This document shows positions 10,150 to 22,700 of a stretch of 64,000 nt of DNA, piece after piece (within the stretch, counting starts at the first letter, position 1; every line of letters starts with the position of its first letter). Location: assembly GCA_029747015.1 (NCBI GenBank), contig JAKOGI010000023.1, positions 1,108,501 through 1,172,500 on the forward strand. The letters are read 5' to 3'. The position numbers were made by a program, and so were the translations under genes. The notes under the pieces are model-generated. The model was given only the letters and a program-made list of their open reading frames with translations, was not told the DNA's origin and did not search any database. The stretch is from Carnegiea gigantea (Eukaryota; Streptophyta; Magnoliopsida; Caryophyllales; Cactaceae).

Positions 10150-13100
10150 TGTTCTTGCTCGGAACGTCAAGGGCTCAATTGTCCAAATAAGTGAGGGGAT
10201 GTTAAGTGGGTGTTGCGTACTTTTGCCTGCGACGTTGCCATTCTCCAAGAATCTAAGTTGAAGGTTGTTAGTCGTTCGATACCGATTAGTCTCTGGGGTC
10301 ATCGCCCGATTGAGTGGCTTTACTTATCTTCAGTGGGTTGCTCCAGAGGCATTATTGTCATTTAGGATCCTCAAGTCTTCGAGCTTGGTGACTCTCGCAT
10401 TTGGTCGTTTTTTATTTGTTGTAAGTTTAAGTCTTTGGAGGACAATTTTGAGTGGAGTCTGATTGGAGTATATGGGCCTAATGGCGGCTATATGCGACTG
10501 GCTTTATTTGAGGAGTTGCCGTTCTTTATGTCTTCTTGGGACATTCCGTGGTGTTTGGGTGAGGATTTTAATGTCATTAGGTTTCCTTTAGAGAGATCCA
10601 CAGGTGGTCGATCGTCTTGGCCAATGAGAGAGTTATCTAGTTTTATTCATTCGTGCAATCTCATTGATCCTCCTCTAGAAGGTGCACGATTTACTTGATC
10701 CAGCCATGAGGAGGTTCCTGCGTTATCTGTGTTATCTCGCATTAACCTATTTCTCTTCTCAGTTGAGTGCGAAGATCACTTCTAGGGGGTTCATCAAGTT
10801 ACCCTTCCGAAAATCACTTCGGACCATTTTTCCATTCTTCTTCGGGTTGGAGAAGTCTCTAGAGGTAGACGTCCTTTTAAAATTGAGAATATGTGGCTTG
10901 AGGTGGATGACTTTAGTGACCTTGTCAAATCTTTTTGGGATGAACTGGATGTTACTGGCCCCTCGAGTTTTATTTTGGCAAAGAAACTGAACTTTTTGAA
11001 GATCAAACTTAAATAGTGGAAGAGCGATGTGTTTGGCCATTTAGAGTTTAAGATGGCTAGTTTGGTGGAAAAAGTAAAGCTCTTCGATGAGGAGCAGCAA
11101 CAGTCTCTCTTGTGGGTGGATAGAATTGAAAGATTGACAGTTAAAAAAGAACTCTCTGTGGTGCGAAGATCCATTGATATTTACTGGCGCCAAAGAGCAA
11201 AGCAACAGTGGATTGTAGATGGTGATTACAATACCAAATTTTTCCATTAGATGGCAAATAGGAGAAGAAAGTTTAATGCTATTCACAAAATTAAAGTGGA
11301 TGGTGAGCTTCATGTTGATGCTGCCTTGGTCAATAATGCAATTGTTGACTTCTATGAAAATCTTTATCATGAAGATTAACCATCAAGGATTTTTCTTGAT
11401 GGTATTACTTTTTCCTCTATTAGTCTTGATGATGCTAGGAATCTTGAAAAATATTGTACTGAAGATGAAGTTTGGAATGCCATCACTAAGTTAGGCAATG
11501 AGAAAGCTCCAGGGCCAGACGGTTTCAATATAGCCTGGTTTCAATATAGCCTTTTTCCAGCATTGTTGCTCTATTGTCAAGGGGGAGATTATGGAATTTT
11601 TTGCTGACTTTCATAATAAAGGTGTCTTTGAGAAAAGTTTAAATGCTATTTTTATTAGTTTGATTCCCAAAGTAGTTAGCACATATGATATTAAGTTTTT
11701 TAGGCCTATTAGTTTGGTAGGGAGTGTATAGAAGATTCTTGCAAAAGTTCTTGCTTTAAGATTGAGGAAAGTTGTTGGAAAAGTTGCGGGTCCCTCGCAG
11801 CATGCTTTTGCTTTTGTCCTGGCAGTCAAATTTTGGATGCTACTTTGATTGCTAATGAGTGCGTTGATTCTTATATCAGATCTGGGATTTCGAGTATCCT
11901 GCGTAAGCTTGACATTGAGAAGGCTTATGATCATGTCTCTTGGAGTTTCCTTTTGGCTATTCTTGAGAAAATGGGGTTTCCTAACAAGGGGAGAAAACTG
12001 ATCTCTTTGTTGTATTTCTACTATGCGCTTCTCTATCTTGATTAATGGTGAAGCATTTGGTTTTTTCTCAAATTCAAGAGGTCTAAGGCAAAGTGACCCT
12101 TTATCGCCTTTATTGTTCATGTTAGTTATAGAGACTTTCAGTAAGTTGGTGATTAGAGCAGCTGAGGAGGGTTTCTTAAATGACTTTCATATTAGCAACC
12201 CTCATTTCGTTTGTTGATATCCCATTTGCTCTTTGTCAACGATACCCTTGTTTTTTGCAAGCCAGATGAGAGTAATTTGGGTTACTTAAGGTGCGTCCTT
12301 CTGCATTTTGAAACTATGTCTAGACTAAGGGTCAACCTTTCCAAAAGTGCACTCATTCTCGTTGGCGAGGTGCCTAATGTTCATGTTTTGGCCCGTTTCT
12401 TTGGGTGTGAAGTTGATTAGGGTGTGAAGTTGATTATTTGCCTTCTTAATACCTTGGTTTTCCTCTTGGTGCTCCTTATAAGAGCATAGCTATTTGGGAT
12501 CCAGTTTTTGAGAGGTTCCATAAGAGATTGGCAGGCTGGAAGTCTTAAACTTTTGCCTAGAGGGGGTAGATTGACCCTGTTGAAAAGCACTTTGTGTAGT
12601 CTATCTATCTACTTCGTATCTTTATTCATCATCCCACCTAGCATTGGTAGTCGGTTAGAGAAAATCATGAGAGATTTTCTTTGGAATTCCAATGATAATG
12701 GTAATGGCCTCTATTGGGTCAATTGGAACAAAGTATGTCGTCCTAAACAAGAGGGAGGATTTGGCATAAGACCTCTTTGTGTTATGAACGAAGCTTTAAA
12801 GACCAAATGGTTGTGGAGGTTTGCAAAGGAGGGTGATGCTATGTGGAAAAATGTGACCAAGGTAAAATATAGGATCGATGAGTTGGGTTGGTAGAGTAAG
12901 AGGAGTTCTTATTCTCACAGTATTGGTTGTTGGAAATCTATCCTAGCAGGCTTTGAGCATTTCAAATCTTTAGTGCATTTTGAAGTGAAGGATGGTTTAA
13001 GGGTGTTATTTTGGCATGATGTTTGGTGTGGGGATCGACATTTAAAGACTCTTTTTCGAGATCTTTTTAGGATGGCTCGTTTGAAGTATGCCAAGGTACA

Positions 13101-13844
13101 AGAAGTAGTTTCTTAGAATGGTGACATTAGCCATTGGAATTTGACTTTTGTGAGGAGTCTTAATGATTGAGAAGAGGATGGTATTTGTAATTTTTTAGCC
13201 GTACTTGTTGGTAAAGAGGTTCTGGCCCAAGGCAAGGATGAGATTGTGTGGCCACTAACCTCTAAGGCATCCTTTAGCGTCAAGAGTTTTTGTTCCGCAC
13301 AATTTGAAGCCTTGGATGGTCATGATTTTGCTGCTAAGTCCATTTGGAAGTTTAAAGCTCTCACAAAATTGTGTTTTTTTGCTTGGGCAGCCACCATAGG
13401 CAAGATTCCTACAGATGACATGCTTAAAAGAAGAAATTTTAGAGGTACAAGTAGATGTTCCATGTGTTTGGAGGAGGAAGAAACTGTGGATCATCTTCTT
13501 GTACATTGTCGGTGGGTTTCTTCACTTTGGGATTTATCTCTTTCTCTTATGGTAATTAGTTGCATTCAACCTTCTAATGTGAGAGATGTGGTAGTGGCTT
13601 GGAGGAGAAGGATGAAAAAGAGTTGGGTCATTGGAGTTTGGAACATGGTTCCTTGGCTATTTGGTGGGCTATTTGGGAGGAGAGAAATCGTCGTATTTTT
13701 GAGGATAAAGTCTTGTCGTTTCAAGATTTTAAGCTCTATTTTTTGGGGTTGTTGTATAGTTGGAGTGTCGGGCTTAGTGGGAACAAAAATTTAAATTTTT
13801 TGGCTTTTGTCAATTGCATTATGGATGAGAGTTTAAGGGCATAA
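10150..13844 (+). pseudogene. LINE ORF2: endonuclease and reverse transcriptase
   Basis: Read in successive frames, the domains come in the normal order. An APE-type endonuclease spans about 10200-10830, with the ILQESKL motif near 10240, SLIGVYGPNGG near 10447 and a GEDFNV box in place of GDFN near 10558. The linker with WIVDGDYNTKFFH is near 11210-11248. Reverse transcriptase follows: KAPGPDGF near 11502, DIEKAYDHVSW near 11910 and [10 protein letters not shown] near 12080. The FADD catalytic box reads FVND near 12233. A zf-RVT motif (CSMCLEEEETVDHLLVHC) lies near 13456-13512. At least six stops or frameshifts and the Asp-to-Asn change in the active site make it inactive. Confidence 0.9.
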
Positions 13845-13925
13845 TGTTTTTGTATTTGCCCCTTTGGTGCATGGGTAACATCTCCTTGGTGTCCATTTAA
13901 TATATCTCTTGATTACTTACCAAAA

Positions 13926-13940
13926 ATATTGACCATCTGT
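13926..13940. repeat. Target-site duplication, right copy
   Basis: Identical 15-base copy of 8743-8757. Removing the LINE plus one copy restores the reading of the interrupted minus-strand LINE. Confidence 0.93.
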
Positions 13941-14670
13941 GCCCTCTGTCGATCTATTAATCACAATGGCAAAACCTGGCCTCATGGCATCCCTTACTTC
14001 GATTAATCTCCTCTGATACCAACTAGTGTTAGGGTTTAATGCATACTCACAGATAGTCTGTCATCTAAGGTAATAATGATGCACCATTGAATCCAAATAG
14101 TCTTTTTTCCTGAAGCTAAGTGTTAAATATGCTTGCATAATCTGCTAAGTTCTATCTGGTGACATCCCTTAAATTGAACCCACCTTTTTTCTTAGACAAA
14201 CAGCAATTCTTACATGTTGCCTGCGACTCTGTGCTACCTCTGAATAACACTCTGATGTGCCTCCAGTAAGAATGCATCCCCAAAAGCAACTGTTCACCAA
14301 TTCCAACATACCAGCGCAAGTGAGTTTCTTGAGAGGCCAGCTGCTGATTTTATTGCATATTTTCTCATTTACAACTTGGCAATCAATTTTATTAAGCTTT
14401 CTAGGAACTCCTAGATACCCGAAGGGGAGCGATCTTTTTGAAAACCTGTTGGCTGCATCAATCTTTCTTCCAACTGCAAATCAACTTCATCTTTTATGAT
14501 GTGAGAGTGAGACTTATCAACATTTGCCTGCAAGTCAGTGTTTTGAGAGAAGCGGTTAAAAGCTGAGATAAGGTATCCCACACGCTTCTCATCAGCTATG
14601 ACCATTGGGATGAAACTTGAAGCTCTTGTCTTGTGTGGTCAGCTTGATTTATCTGCTCAGGTATAATCAT

Positions 14671-14836
14671 GGATTTAAAATGTGGCCGGTCTGCAACGAA
14701 ACGGCCGCATCGGAAAGGTTTCTGAGTTGGCCGAACCGCGTTTTAGCCATGATATGGAACACGATTTCCGCATTAGAACGATTTTTCCATATCGCGATCA
14801 AAACTGCAACCGTGACCAAAACCGCATTTTGAATCC
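14671..14836. mobile_element. Short inverted-repeat insert in LINE RT
   Basis: About 166 bases, with inverted ends GGATTTAAAATG and CATTTTGAATCC and a GC-richer interior with CGCATT, GCGG and CCGCAT runs. It interrupts the reverse transcriptase reading between QGDPIS and the conserved FKFHP segment, which is how the insertion was recognised. A degraded 8-9 base duplication may be present but is not clear, so the superfamily is open. Confidence 0.5.
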
Positions 14837-16619
14837 TTGGGCCATATTCCATTATCAGTTAAAACAAAAGGGGCTGAGATGGGATCTCCCTGGCTTAGAC
14901 CTCTTTCATTCTGAAAATACCCATGGCATCTACCATTGGAAGCAATTGTGAAGCTAGGTGTGGTGATCTGAGTCAGAACTCTCCCAACAAACATGGTAGG
15001 GAAACCCAATGCAATCAAAAGCTTTTTCAAGAACTCCCAGCCAGCTGTATCATATGCTTTCTGAGGTCTTATCTCCATGATGCACCTTGGAGAGATACCC
15101 TTCCTATTGTAGCACTTTACCAATCTTCATAATCAGAGTATTATGGATGACAGATCTGTTCTTAATGAAAGTTCTTTCCTGCTTAGGATCGACAATGCAA
15201 GGCAACACCATACTAAGTCTGTTGCAAATCATCTTATATTACACATTACAAGAAGCAATGGGCCTGAGATCCCCCAGGGACTTTGGATTGGGTACCTTTG
15301 GCATCCAAGTAAGTAAAGTATACCTCTTTAAGCAGCTTCCCATACTTAAGGAAGTCCAGTACAGCAGAGCTAACCTCGTCACCCATTATATCCCAAGAAC
15401 TCCTGAAGAACTCACTACCGAAACTGTCTGTACTTTTTGGGCGAAATAGAGAAAGATGATTCTTTGACTTTCTCAGCAGAATAGAACTTCAAAAGGAAGC
15501 TTCTATATCCCATAGTAATCCTATTCCCAAGTTAAACAACCTCGCAGTTGCATACTGGTGCAGTTCTTTCGTGTCTCTTGAAGAAGGATTGAAAATGATG
15601 TACCCAGAAGTCACCATCCCGTCAGAGTTTGTGAGCAATCTGCCCTGTACATCGTTAAAAATGAAATTTTTAAAAAAACTCTATTCAAATATCTTCTTTG
15701 CTTAGCAGAAGCACGAAAGAAGGTTGTGTTTTGACCACCCATCTTGATGCAGCTTTGTTGGGATTTTTTGTTTCAGTAGAGACACAAAAGCCTTTGCCCA
15801 CTGTTTGTATTCTTCCAAAGCCAACTCCTGCGCTGTATGTAGATCCTTATTGAAAAGGTATTGGCAGATTTGCCTTTTGAATTTTCTGTAACTTCGCATA
15901 AGCCAGTACAGCCTTTTGATAAGCCTCCCCAAACTTAGTTCAGAAGCCTGAGAGGTTTCTTTAGAGCCTTAGACATCAATCCGTAAAGAAGGTGACTATC
16001 ACATAATGAGAATTTCACACCTGTGAGGCAATTTTCTCATAAAAGCTGCAGTCCCACATTGCAAAATCTGAATTGCCTGATACCTGTGAGATGTTGAGTG
16101 TGAAACTTCAAAAGCAGAGTACAGTGATCAGATATGCCCTCAGGTAGAACGCAAAAATGTGACTCCTTATAACCAGAAAAGCTAGAATCATTAGCCAAAA
16201 TTCTATTAATCATAGAAAAAATCTTGGTTGGTCCTTGCTTATTACTCCAAGTGTAGTTACCCCTACGTACTTAACTTCCGAAGCTGGCAAGTCAAGGTAC
16301 AATCATGGGAGTCTATTATCTCACCCACAGCCATAGGATTCCCACCAATTCTATCTTCTGAGTCCTAAATACGATCGAAATCTCAAGGAATAAACCAAGG
16401 GTCAAGCACAACCCTCCATATTTGCTGGACCATCCCAAAGTTCCTTTCTAGCATGATCATTTGACCCATAAGCAACAGTCACATATAAACTGTCACTTTC
16501 TTTGTTAACTCTCACCCTATGGCCCCCCTGGGGGCGGATTTTGGAGAAGGTGAGTACGTACATTGAGAGTGGCATATGATGCTGTCTACATGAGATTCAA
16601 AGACAGGTAGCCTGTAGAG

Positions 16620-16964
16620 ATGATGTCTTTTTCTTTTCTTATTTTATATGTATTGAGTACTGATAGAGAACAGGAAAGAGAAGGGAATCAGGGAGGAGGA
16701 CTCAGAAAGGAAGAGGAGAGATTAGAAGAGAAAAAAGGAATTAGCAGAGGGTAGACAAAGGCGGGTAGAAAAAGGGAATAATCAAGTATTTGTGACTCAA
16801 ATATTCAAATATTGAATTACCAATAATCATTATTCATCAAAGCATAATAATAACCTTGGAGAGAGAATCAATTTATAAACTCTATGGTGAAAACAAGCTA
16901 AAACTTACCTAAATCTACGCTAAATCTATTTATTCCTCAGCCGCATCATTCCCCTGCTGCTGGA
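16620..16964 (-). mobile_element. Ty3/gypsy 3' LTR remnant with polypurine tract
   Basis: On the minus strand a purine tract CAGCAGCAGGGGAA (about 16949-16962) is followed directly by TGATGCGGC, the start of a candidate LTR of 329 bases. It ends GACATCA at 16620, giving TGATG/CATCA inverted ends. Short internal sequence beyond the tract, up to about 17085, resembles the C-terminal end of a gypsy polyprotein (KTRGRVFFQQQ). No second LTR was found. Confidence 0.45.
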
Positions 16965-17087
16965 AAAAAACTCGCCCACGAGTTTTATAATGAGGTAAAA
17001 CAACGAAAATAAAGCAGATGACCAATGTAAACCCGTAGGAAGAAGCAACAAGGAAAAAATCTCCAAATTTCTCCCAGAGACGGAACC

Positions 17088-17114
17088 TTTTTTTTTTGGG
17101 GGGGGGGGGGGGGG
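17088..17114. repeat. T10-G17 double homopolymer
   Basis: Ten T followed directly by seventeen G. The exact lengths in an assembly at such a run are unreliable. Confidence 0.9.
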
Positions 17115-19753
17115 CTAAGGTACGAATAATAATTTTCTTACCTCATTACGCACAAGAAGGATACAGTTTGCTGTCGGCAATCTCATAAAATCGCTTTATT
17201 TTATTTTAATCGTATCTAGCATCTGAACTTTTCTTGCCCGTAATTCAATTGACTGTTTCCAGATGTCCATTTTCATCAGTGGTTTGTAGTTCACTTCATA
17301 ATTTCCCAACAAACATTTTTCATCTTTGGTTTTACTTGAATGTGACACTATATATTCCCTGCCCATGCTTTAATGTTGAATCATAGCACGCTATTGTATA
17401 CTATTAGTCTTTATTGATTATGAGAATGATATTGATCAGAGGTAAAATTAAGTGTTTCTCATTACAGGTGTTTTGCGTCTTGTTTTATTCCTAGAGCAGT
17501 GATACAAATCATAACCACTTCGCTCTTAAAGTTTAATTTGGACAATCCTATTGCTGGACAATTTCCTTGCCTGGGGTCATACTATCTTAATTGGTTTAGA
17601 ATACTGGAAATGAGGAGATTTCATGGTGTCCCTCATTTCAGACTTCCAGTGCCATGATTCTAAAGACTGCCCAAGTCTGGGGTTGCATAATTATGAAATT
17701 TCTTCACTGACAGTTCCATCAAACTGAAATGCCTGCAGTACTGCACCGCAGACATGTGAAAGATCCATGAACACATGGAGAAAGAAAAGTGTGTCGTCGT
17801 GGTAGGACTTCATGTAGCAGATATTCAGTGTCGCATCCATGTATATTACAACTTTTGACCCAAGACATATGTTGATGTCTCATATTGACTCAGTTTCTGC
17901 CTACTTGTCCTTTTGTAGTTCTATTATTCCAATCGATACATTGGTTTGCATCATTCTGTAAATCCCATCTGAAAGTGAAGGAATTTCTACTGCACTCTTA
18001 TAATATGATGCCATTTCTGCACACTTGATTGCCCGTCATTTAGAGCTTTGGCTAACTGCTTGCTGCTTTTTGCTGCTATATTGATTTATATCTGATTATA
18101 CGTGTAGTATGTGGCTGTTTATTCTTTACGGTTTTTATGACCATTCAGACTTCTGATTTCATCTTAAACACCCATGCGTACACGATGCTCCGACAAGCAA
18201 AATGATGCTTAGGCACCTCATTTTCGGGCTAGACAGACAACATTTCAAACAATGAGCTAGTTTTACTCTTGGACATGTACTTGCTTTAACTTTCAAACAC
18301 TTGTACCCGAATCGTAAAAACATAGATTCTTTTTTCCCCCCCACAGATGCAAGCCATACAGGAGTGTTGCCTTGTAATAGTAGGCTGGGGCATTAACCTG
18401 AGATATACGTAAGCGCTGTCTCTTCGCGTTCTGTTCACGTGAGGGGCATGTGAAATTTTTGCGCTGTTATTTTGCAATTGTTACATGAAAATTTGTAAGA
18501 ACGTAGAAGGCAAACCCTTGATTTCTGCAGTATTGTACGCTTTGGATCATGTTTACCCACCAGCATTAACTGTGGAAGTCAAACAATCACCATTTCCGTT
18601 CCCTTCCATGACTCTCATCAAATGCTTCATATGAAGAAGTAATCATTGGACATCATTTCTCAAGCTTGTCATCTCTCATATGCCAAAAGTTTCCTTGTAC
18701 CTTGGCAGAAACCAGATATGAGGGGGAAATACGCAGAATGTACCAGTAATTGTGGTAGAAGGAAGGTGCTCTGTTAAAATAAGGTGTCTCAAGTAAGAAG
18801 TATGGTGATCAAACCGGTGAGTTGACATGGCTTGGGTTTGGAACAAAGCTGGGAAAAGCAGTGAGTTGATTGAACATTTAAAACCCAAGGTGGTTGAGTT
18901 GAGTCCGTTGTCTTACTGTTACATATCTAACTCTTATATAACTCTTATCAGCTCTTCCGATGAACGCAGGTAAACTATATCGAGTAGTCTGGATCAGTGA
19001 CGGTCATCTAGTCTGTCTATGCATTTTCTTTTATACTTGTTCCCCCCTCACCAAAAAAAAAAAAAACACCACCAAAACAAACCTCTCAACTGAAAAAAAA
19101 GGCACCCGAAATAGAGGGAAGGTAAAAAAACGAGTATCACCGGGACTAACAGTGGACTGTTTAAGGCTCTCAGCCCAGACCCAGCTTGCTGGTCACGCAT
19201 TTTGTGAATCAAATCAAGTTGGCCCACTAGTTGGCCCCGTGCATTTTGTCACAGCTAGCTCATTGGCTGCCACCAACGGATTTGGTGAATCAAATCAAGT
19301 TAGCCCAAATCCAACTAGCTAGCCAAGGCGCATTTCATCACAGCTAGCTCATTGGCTGCCACTACCTGAAAATTTTACAGATCTACCTGCCTCTTTGTGT
19401 AGTTATAGTGCCATAGTGATGCAATGTGAACGTTTAGGCTATCTAGAAAGAGTTAGACAGGAAGAAACTCCATGCCACCTTCACCATAGTTTCAGTTGCC
19501 TCTTGACACCATGATAAACAGACAAGATTGAAGGGTTAGATACTACTGCAAACGTTAACACCAGAAATCTCCTTATACCATCAAGTCGTCGTTGCTTCAA
19601 TCAATACATACTCTCACGACATAAAAACATTCTCACAAGATAAGCATAGCGCTTCCCTATCTATGCACAAATCACAACCCACAGTCACATGGACCCAGAA
19701 AACAGGAACCAAAGAGATCTGGGCCAAAAAAAGTTAACCAACACCGGGATGTG
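17115..19753. other. 3' flank of the TLDc gene, no gene seen
   Basis: No coding region that I can support on either strand. Contains a direct duplication at 19201-19365. The part nearest 19753 is probably the 3' UTR of the minus-strand TLDc gene. Confidence 0.5.
19201..19365. repeat. Imperfect ~81-bp tandem duplication
   Basis: The segment with GTGAATCAAATCAAGTT and later CACAGCTAGCTCATTGGCTG occurs twice in a row with several substitutions and small indels. Confidence 0.8.
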
Positions 19754-22700
19754 TTATTGTTCACTGGCATTTGCAAGCCCTACCATGTTAAGCATGTGCC
19801 GGTCTTCCTTGAATCTTTCTAAGACTGTACCTTTAAGAGCATTGTCCCCTTTTTGCTGAGCTTCTTTTGGAAAGACATTCCAGCATTCTATCACTTCTGG
19901 GCATATGCGGTTGGACTTTGAGAGGCACGGACTCCCAAATGTGGTACACTCAAAGGTTTGCCCAGAATCAAAGCTAGCTGACAGAAAAACGCCAAAGTGA
20001 TTAACACGACCTCCGAAGCCTATTCCATTTGGGATGCTGTCTGAGCTGTAATTATAAGCACACTGCCATTGTAGAAGATCATCAGCTATGGAAGTAATCA
20101 AATGTACAAGCTTTGTAAAGAACTTGATGGCACGATAGATAGCATATTAGATTTATGAAAGCAAAAAGCTATATTGTGGACTTTTCATGTCACCTCAAGT
20201 ACCTATGTTGGACTCTCGATACAGACATGAGTAGCGGCACTTAATACTTCACTTTGGACCAAAACACGCAAAAGTTTCAAAAAAATAATCTGACACCTAA
20301 AAGGTCCTACGGTGTTAAGCAATTGCTGTCAGAGTTCAAATAACATAAAGTATCATTAAGAAGAAATCCCTAACAGATGATGAAATGAGTTCTTTCTGAA
20401 AATATACTAGGATTTCATCTCTTACCCATTGCAAATTGTTATTTGCTCCGGTTGGACGGTATATCGATGCTTTTGGATGTAGCTGAAACAAAAAACATTT
20501 CATATCTCCATAGAAGTCGCTGTGCTTGTCCCATGGTTGGGAAGCATAACCTCCATATATGTAGCCTTCTGTATCCTTTATTAGTAACAAAGTTGGTCCT
20601 TGGTCACTTCTGCAGTCAATTTGCATAACGATGATTAATCTAAGCAGTCAAACTAAAACAAACATGGCAAAAATCTGTGCTGATTATCTTCATAAATCAA
20701 ACTAGAAAGCATCAGAAACTGCATATTTGCCATTCAGAGTGCCAGGATTGACTTGGCGAAAATTCAACCAAAGAAACATGTAACTTATAAAGAGCTGCGG
20801 TAAAGCGAAAAAAATATGCAGGTGGCCAGGGCATACTATAAGGAAATTAAAATTCCTTCGCGTAATTATTTTTTAAAAAAAAAGTTAAGGCCCATTCCAC
20901 TTTGACAAAAGACCCACACCTAAGTCCCGTAACTTTGGGTCCGCTATCCCAATTATGATTTTCCTTGGAAAGATCATTCCCTTTGGGGTCGGCTGTGGGC
21001 GAGGATGGAATCGAACCCCCTACACCGTGGTTCGTAGTCACGTACTCTAATCCTCTGAGCTACAAGCCCCAACGCCTCCACTAGATCTGTTCCTGAGAGT
21101 ATCCTTAAAAAAATGAACCTTTCCTCTCCCAAACCATTTCAGGTTACGAAGATGTGAAAGCGCGTTTGTCTCTATAAGAACAAGAATCGTGCATTCTGAC
21201 GTGTGACTTGGGAGAGAAGGGATGTCATAATTGGGTTTTTGAATAAGATGACCTTTTCATTTTTTATTTTTTATTTTTTTCATTTTTCATATTGAAAAAG
21301 TAATAAGATTGAGAGGTGTCAAGTTTTTTATCATCCTAGCGTCGAGCAATTTTGAATTTTCCCGAAGGACCTTCCCTACCATACCTTCATCACAATAAAG
21401 CTTAACCACCAAGTTCAGGATGGATTGGTGTGGTTCCTCTTACGCCTATGACACCTGAATATCAAACCACGAACTAAGAAAGGCATGAGAAAAAAGATAT
21501 CTGAATTTGCTTATTCTCAGCCATTTAACACGAACACAATGACTGACAATTGACTAGAGCAATGCATCATATAGAAAGAATAACTAAACAAGGGGAGAAT
21601 GAAGCTAACATGAAATTTATCAAAGGAAAACATATTTGAGGATTTGTAACATCTGAAGACTTGAAGACAAAAGGGATAAAGGCCACCCATGAACACAATG
21701 ACTAGCAATTGCCAGGAGTAATGCATCATACCGTAAGAATGACTAAACAAAGGGAGGATGAAGCTAACATGAAATTTATCAAAGGAAAACATATTTGAGG
21801 ATTTGTAACATCTGAAGACTTGAAGATAAAAGGGCTAAAGGCCACTCACGAGATATTGCCCAGGAATGTGCTAAAACTCAGGCCATGATATGAACTGTGG
21901 TATAGAAGCTTCCATTCCTCCAGCTCTGCCTGAGTAAGAAGGCCACCTATTAACCAAGCATACTCCTCCGTCAAGATTATTTTGGAATCAAATCCTTCAG
22001 AATACATTAGATGAGGAACTTGTGAACCTGGTCTCCCTATTCAAACGGCAGTCATAGTGCATTAGCAAGGAGAGAAACTCCAATAAAATCAATATAGATT
22101 AACTATCAGCAAGAAAGAAACTTGCATTGTCAAACACATTATAAAGGAAAACTTCCAATAATTTAAGTGAAAAGACCATTAAAGAACATGGGGCCCAAAA
22201 GCAAACAGCCCTCTCAATGGCAAAGTTCAAAAGCCAATACTCTAGCATTCTATTTCACTCACAGGTAAACACACAAAGTAAAGAACCATTCCCTCCATTG
22301 TGATCAAGATTCTGAACTGTCTTGTAAATGGACATTATTAGTCACGTTTGATCTGATGAAAAAATCTTCGAGTTACTCCAGGTGCTCAATTTATCTCCAA
22401 ATATGGTACAAGACTTAAGGCAGACATATGTCTCCCCGGAATGTCCTGGTTCCAATTTGACGCCCTCTGTTTCTCCGTGTTCATGACTACTTTTTCCATG
22501 GTGTTTCTTCACAACCAAATGTTTTAGCTTCCAGACTTCTATTCTGGCATCATCTAATTGCAGGACAGAGATATCACAAAAATAGAAATATGGAACCAAC
22601 TTAAGGCTTAGGAGACATGTCAAAGAGCCTTAAGGCACAGCTGTTGAATAAATGCCCACAAAAGACCGCTAAGCTGTACCATAAGCACTCTCTTTGATAA

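Larger units (their letters stand above)
8758..13925 (+). mobile_element. Near full-length L1-type LINE, 5.2 kb
   Basis: A plus-strand non-LTR retrotransposon bounded by 15-bp duplications. Order: 5' UTR (8758 to about 9170), ORF1 remnant, ORF2 with endonuclease, reverse transcriptase and zf-RVT, then a short 3' UTR ending CTTGATTACTTACCAAAA, a tail type common in plant L1 elements. It inserted into another LINE in opposite orientation. Both ORFs carry stops and frameshifts, so this copy cannot move by its own proteins. Confidence 0.93.
13926..16526 (-). pseudogene. Minus-strand LINE ORF2, 5' segment
   Basis: Reading from 16526 downward gives endonuclease motifs: YVTVAYGSNDHARKELW near 16460, RIGGNPMAVGEI near 16340 and SDHCTLLLKF-like sequence near 16120. 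These are followed by the linker, a PNPKSLGDLRPIA-type motif near 15290-15240 and reverse transcriptase (PQKAYDTAGWEFL near 15050, ERGLSQGDPIS near 14880). The region of the FADD box is damaged: a short inverted-repeat element lies at 14671-14836 and only an IADE-like remnant follows. The 5' end is truncated near 16526. It continues at 8165-8757 after the nested LINE. Confidence 0.88.

Noticed and set aside
14682..14951. Plus-strand frame across the small inverted-repeat insert
   Set aside because: It is antisense to LINE reverse transcriptase plus a non-coding insert.
19960..20101. Start of an independent TLDc-like ORF at the ATG at 20101 on the minus strand
   Set aside because: The first residues come from the intron. 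The conserved reading begins after the TGGCAG acceptor at 20062, in phase with exon 7.
20996..21069. Functional nuclear tRNA-Arg gene
   Set aside because: The flanks match plastid spacers and the anticodon stem pair is broken, so it is a plastid-derived pseudogene.
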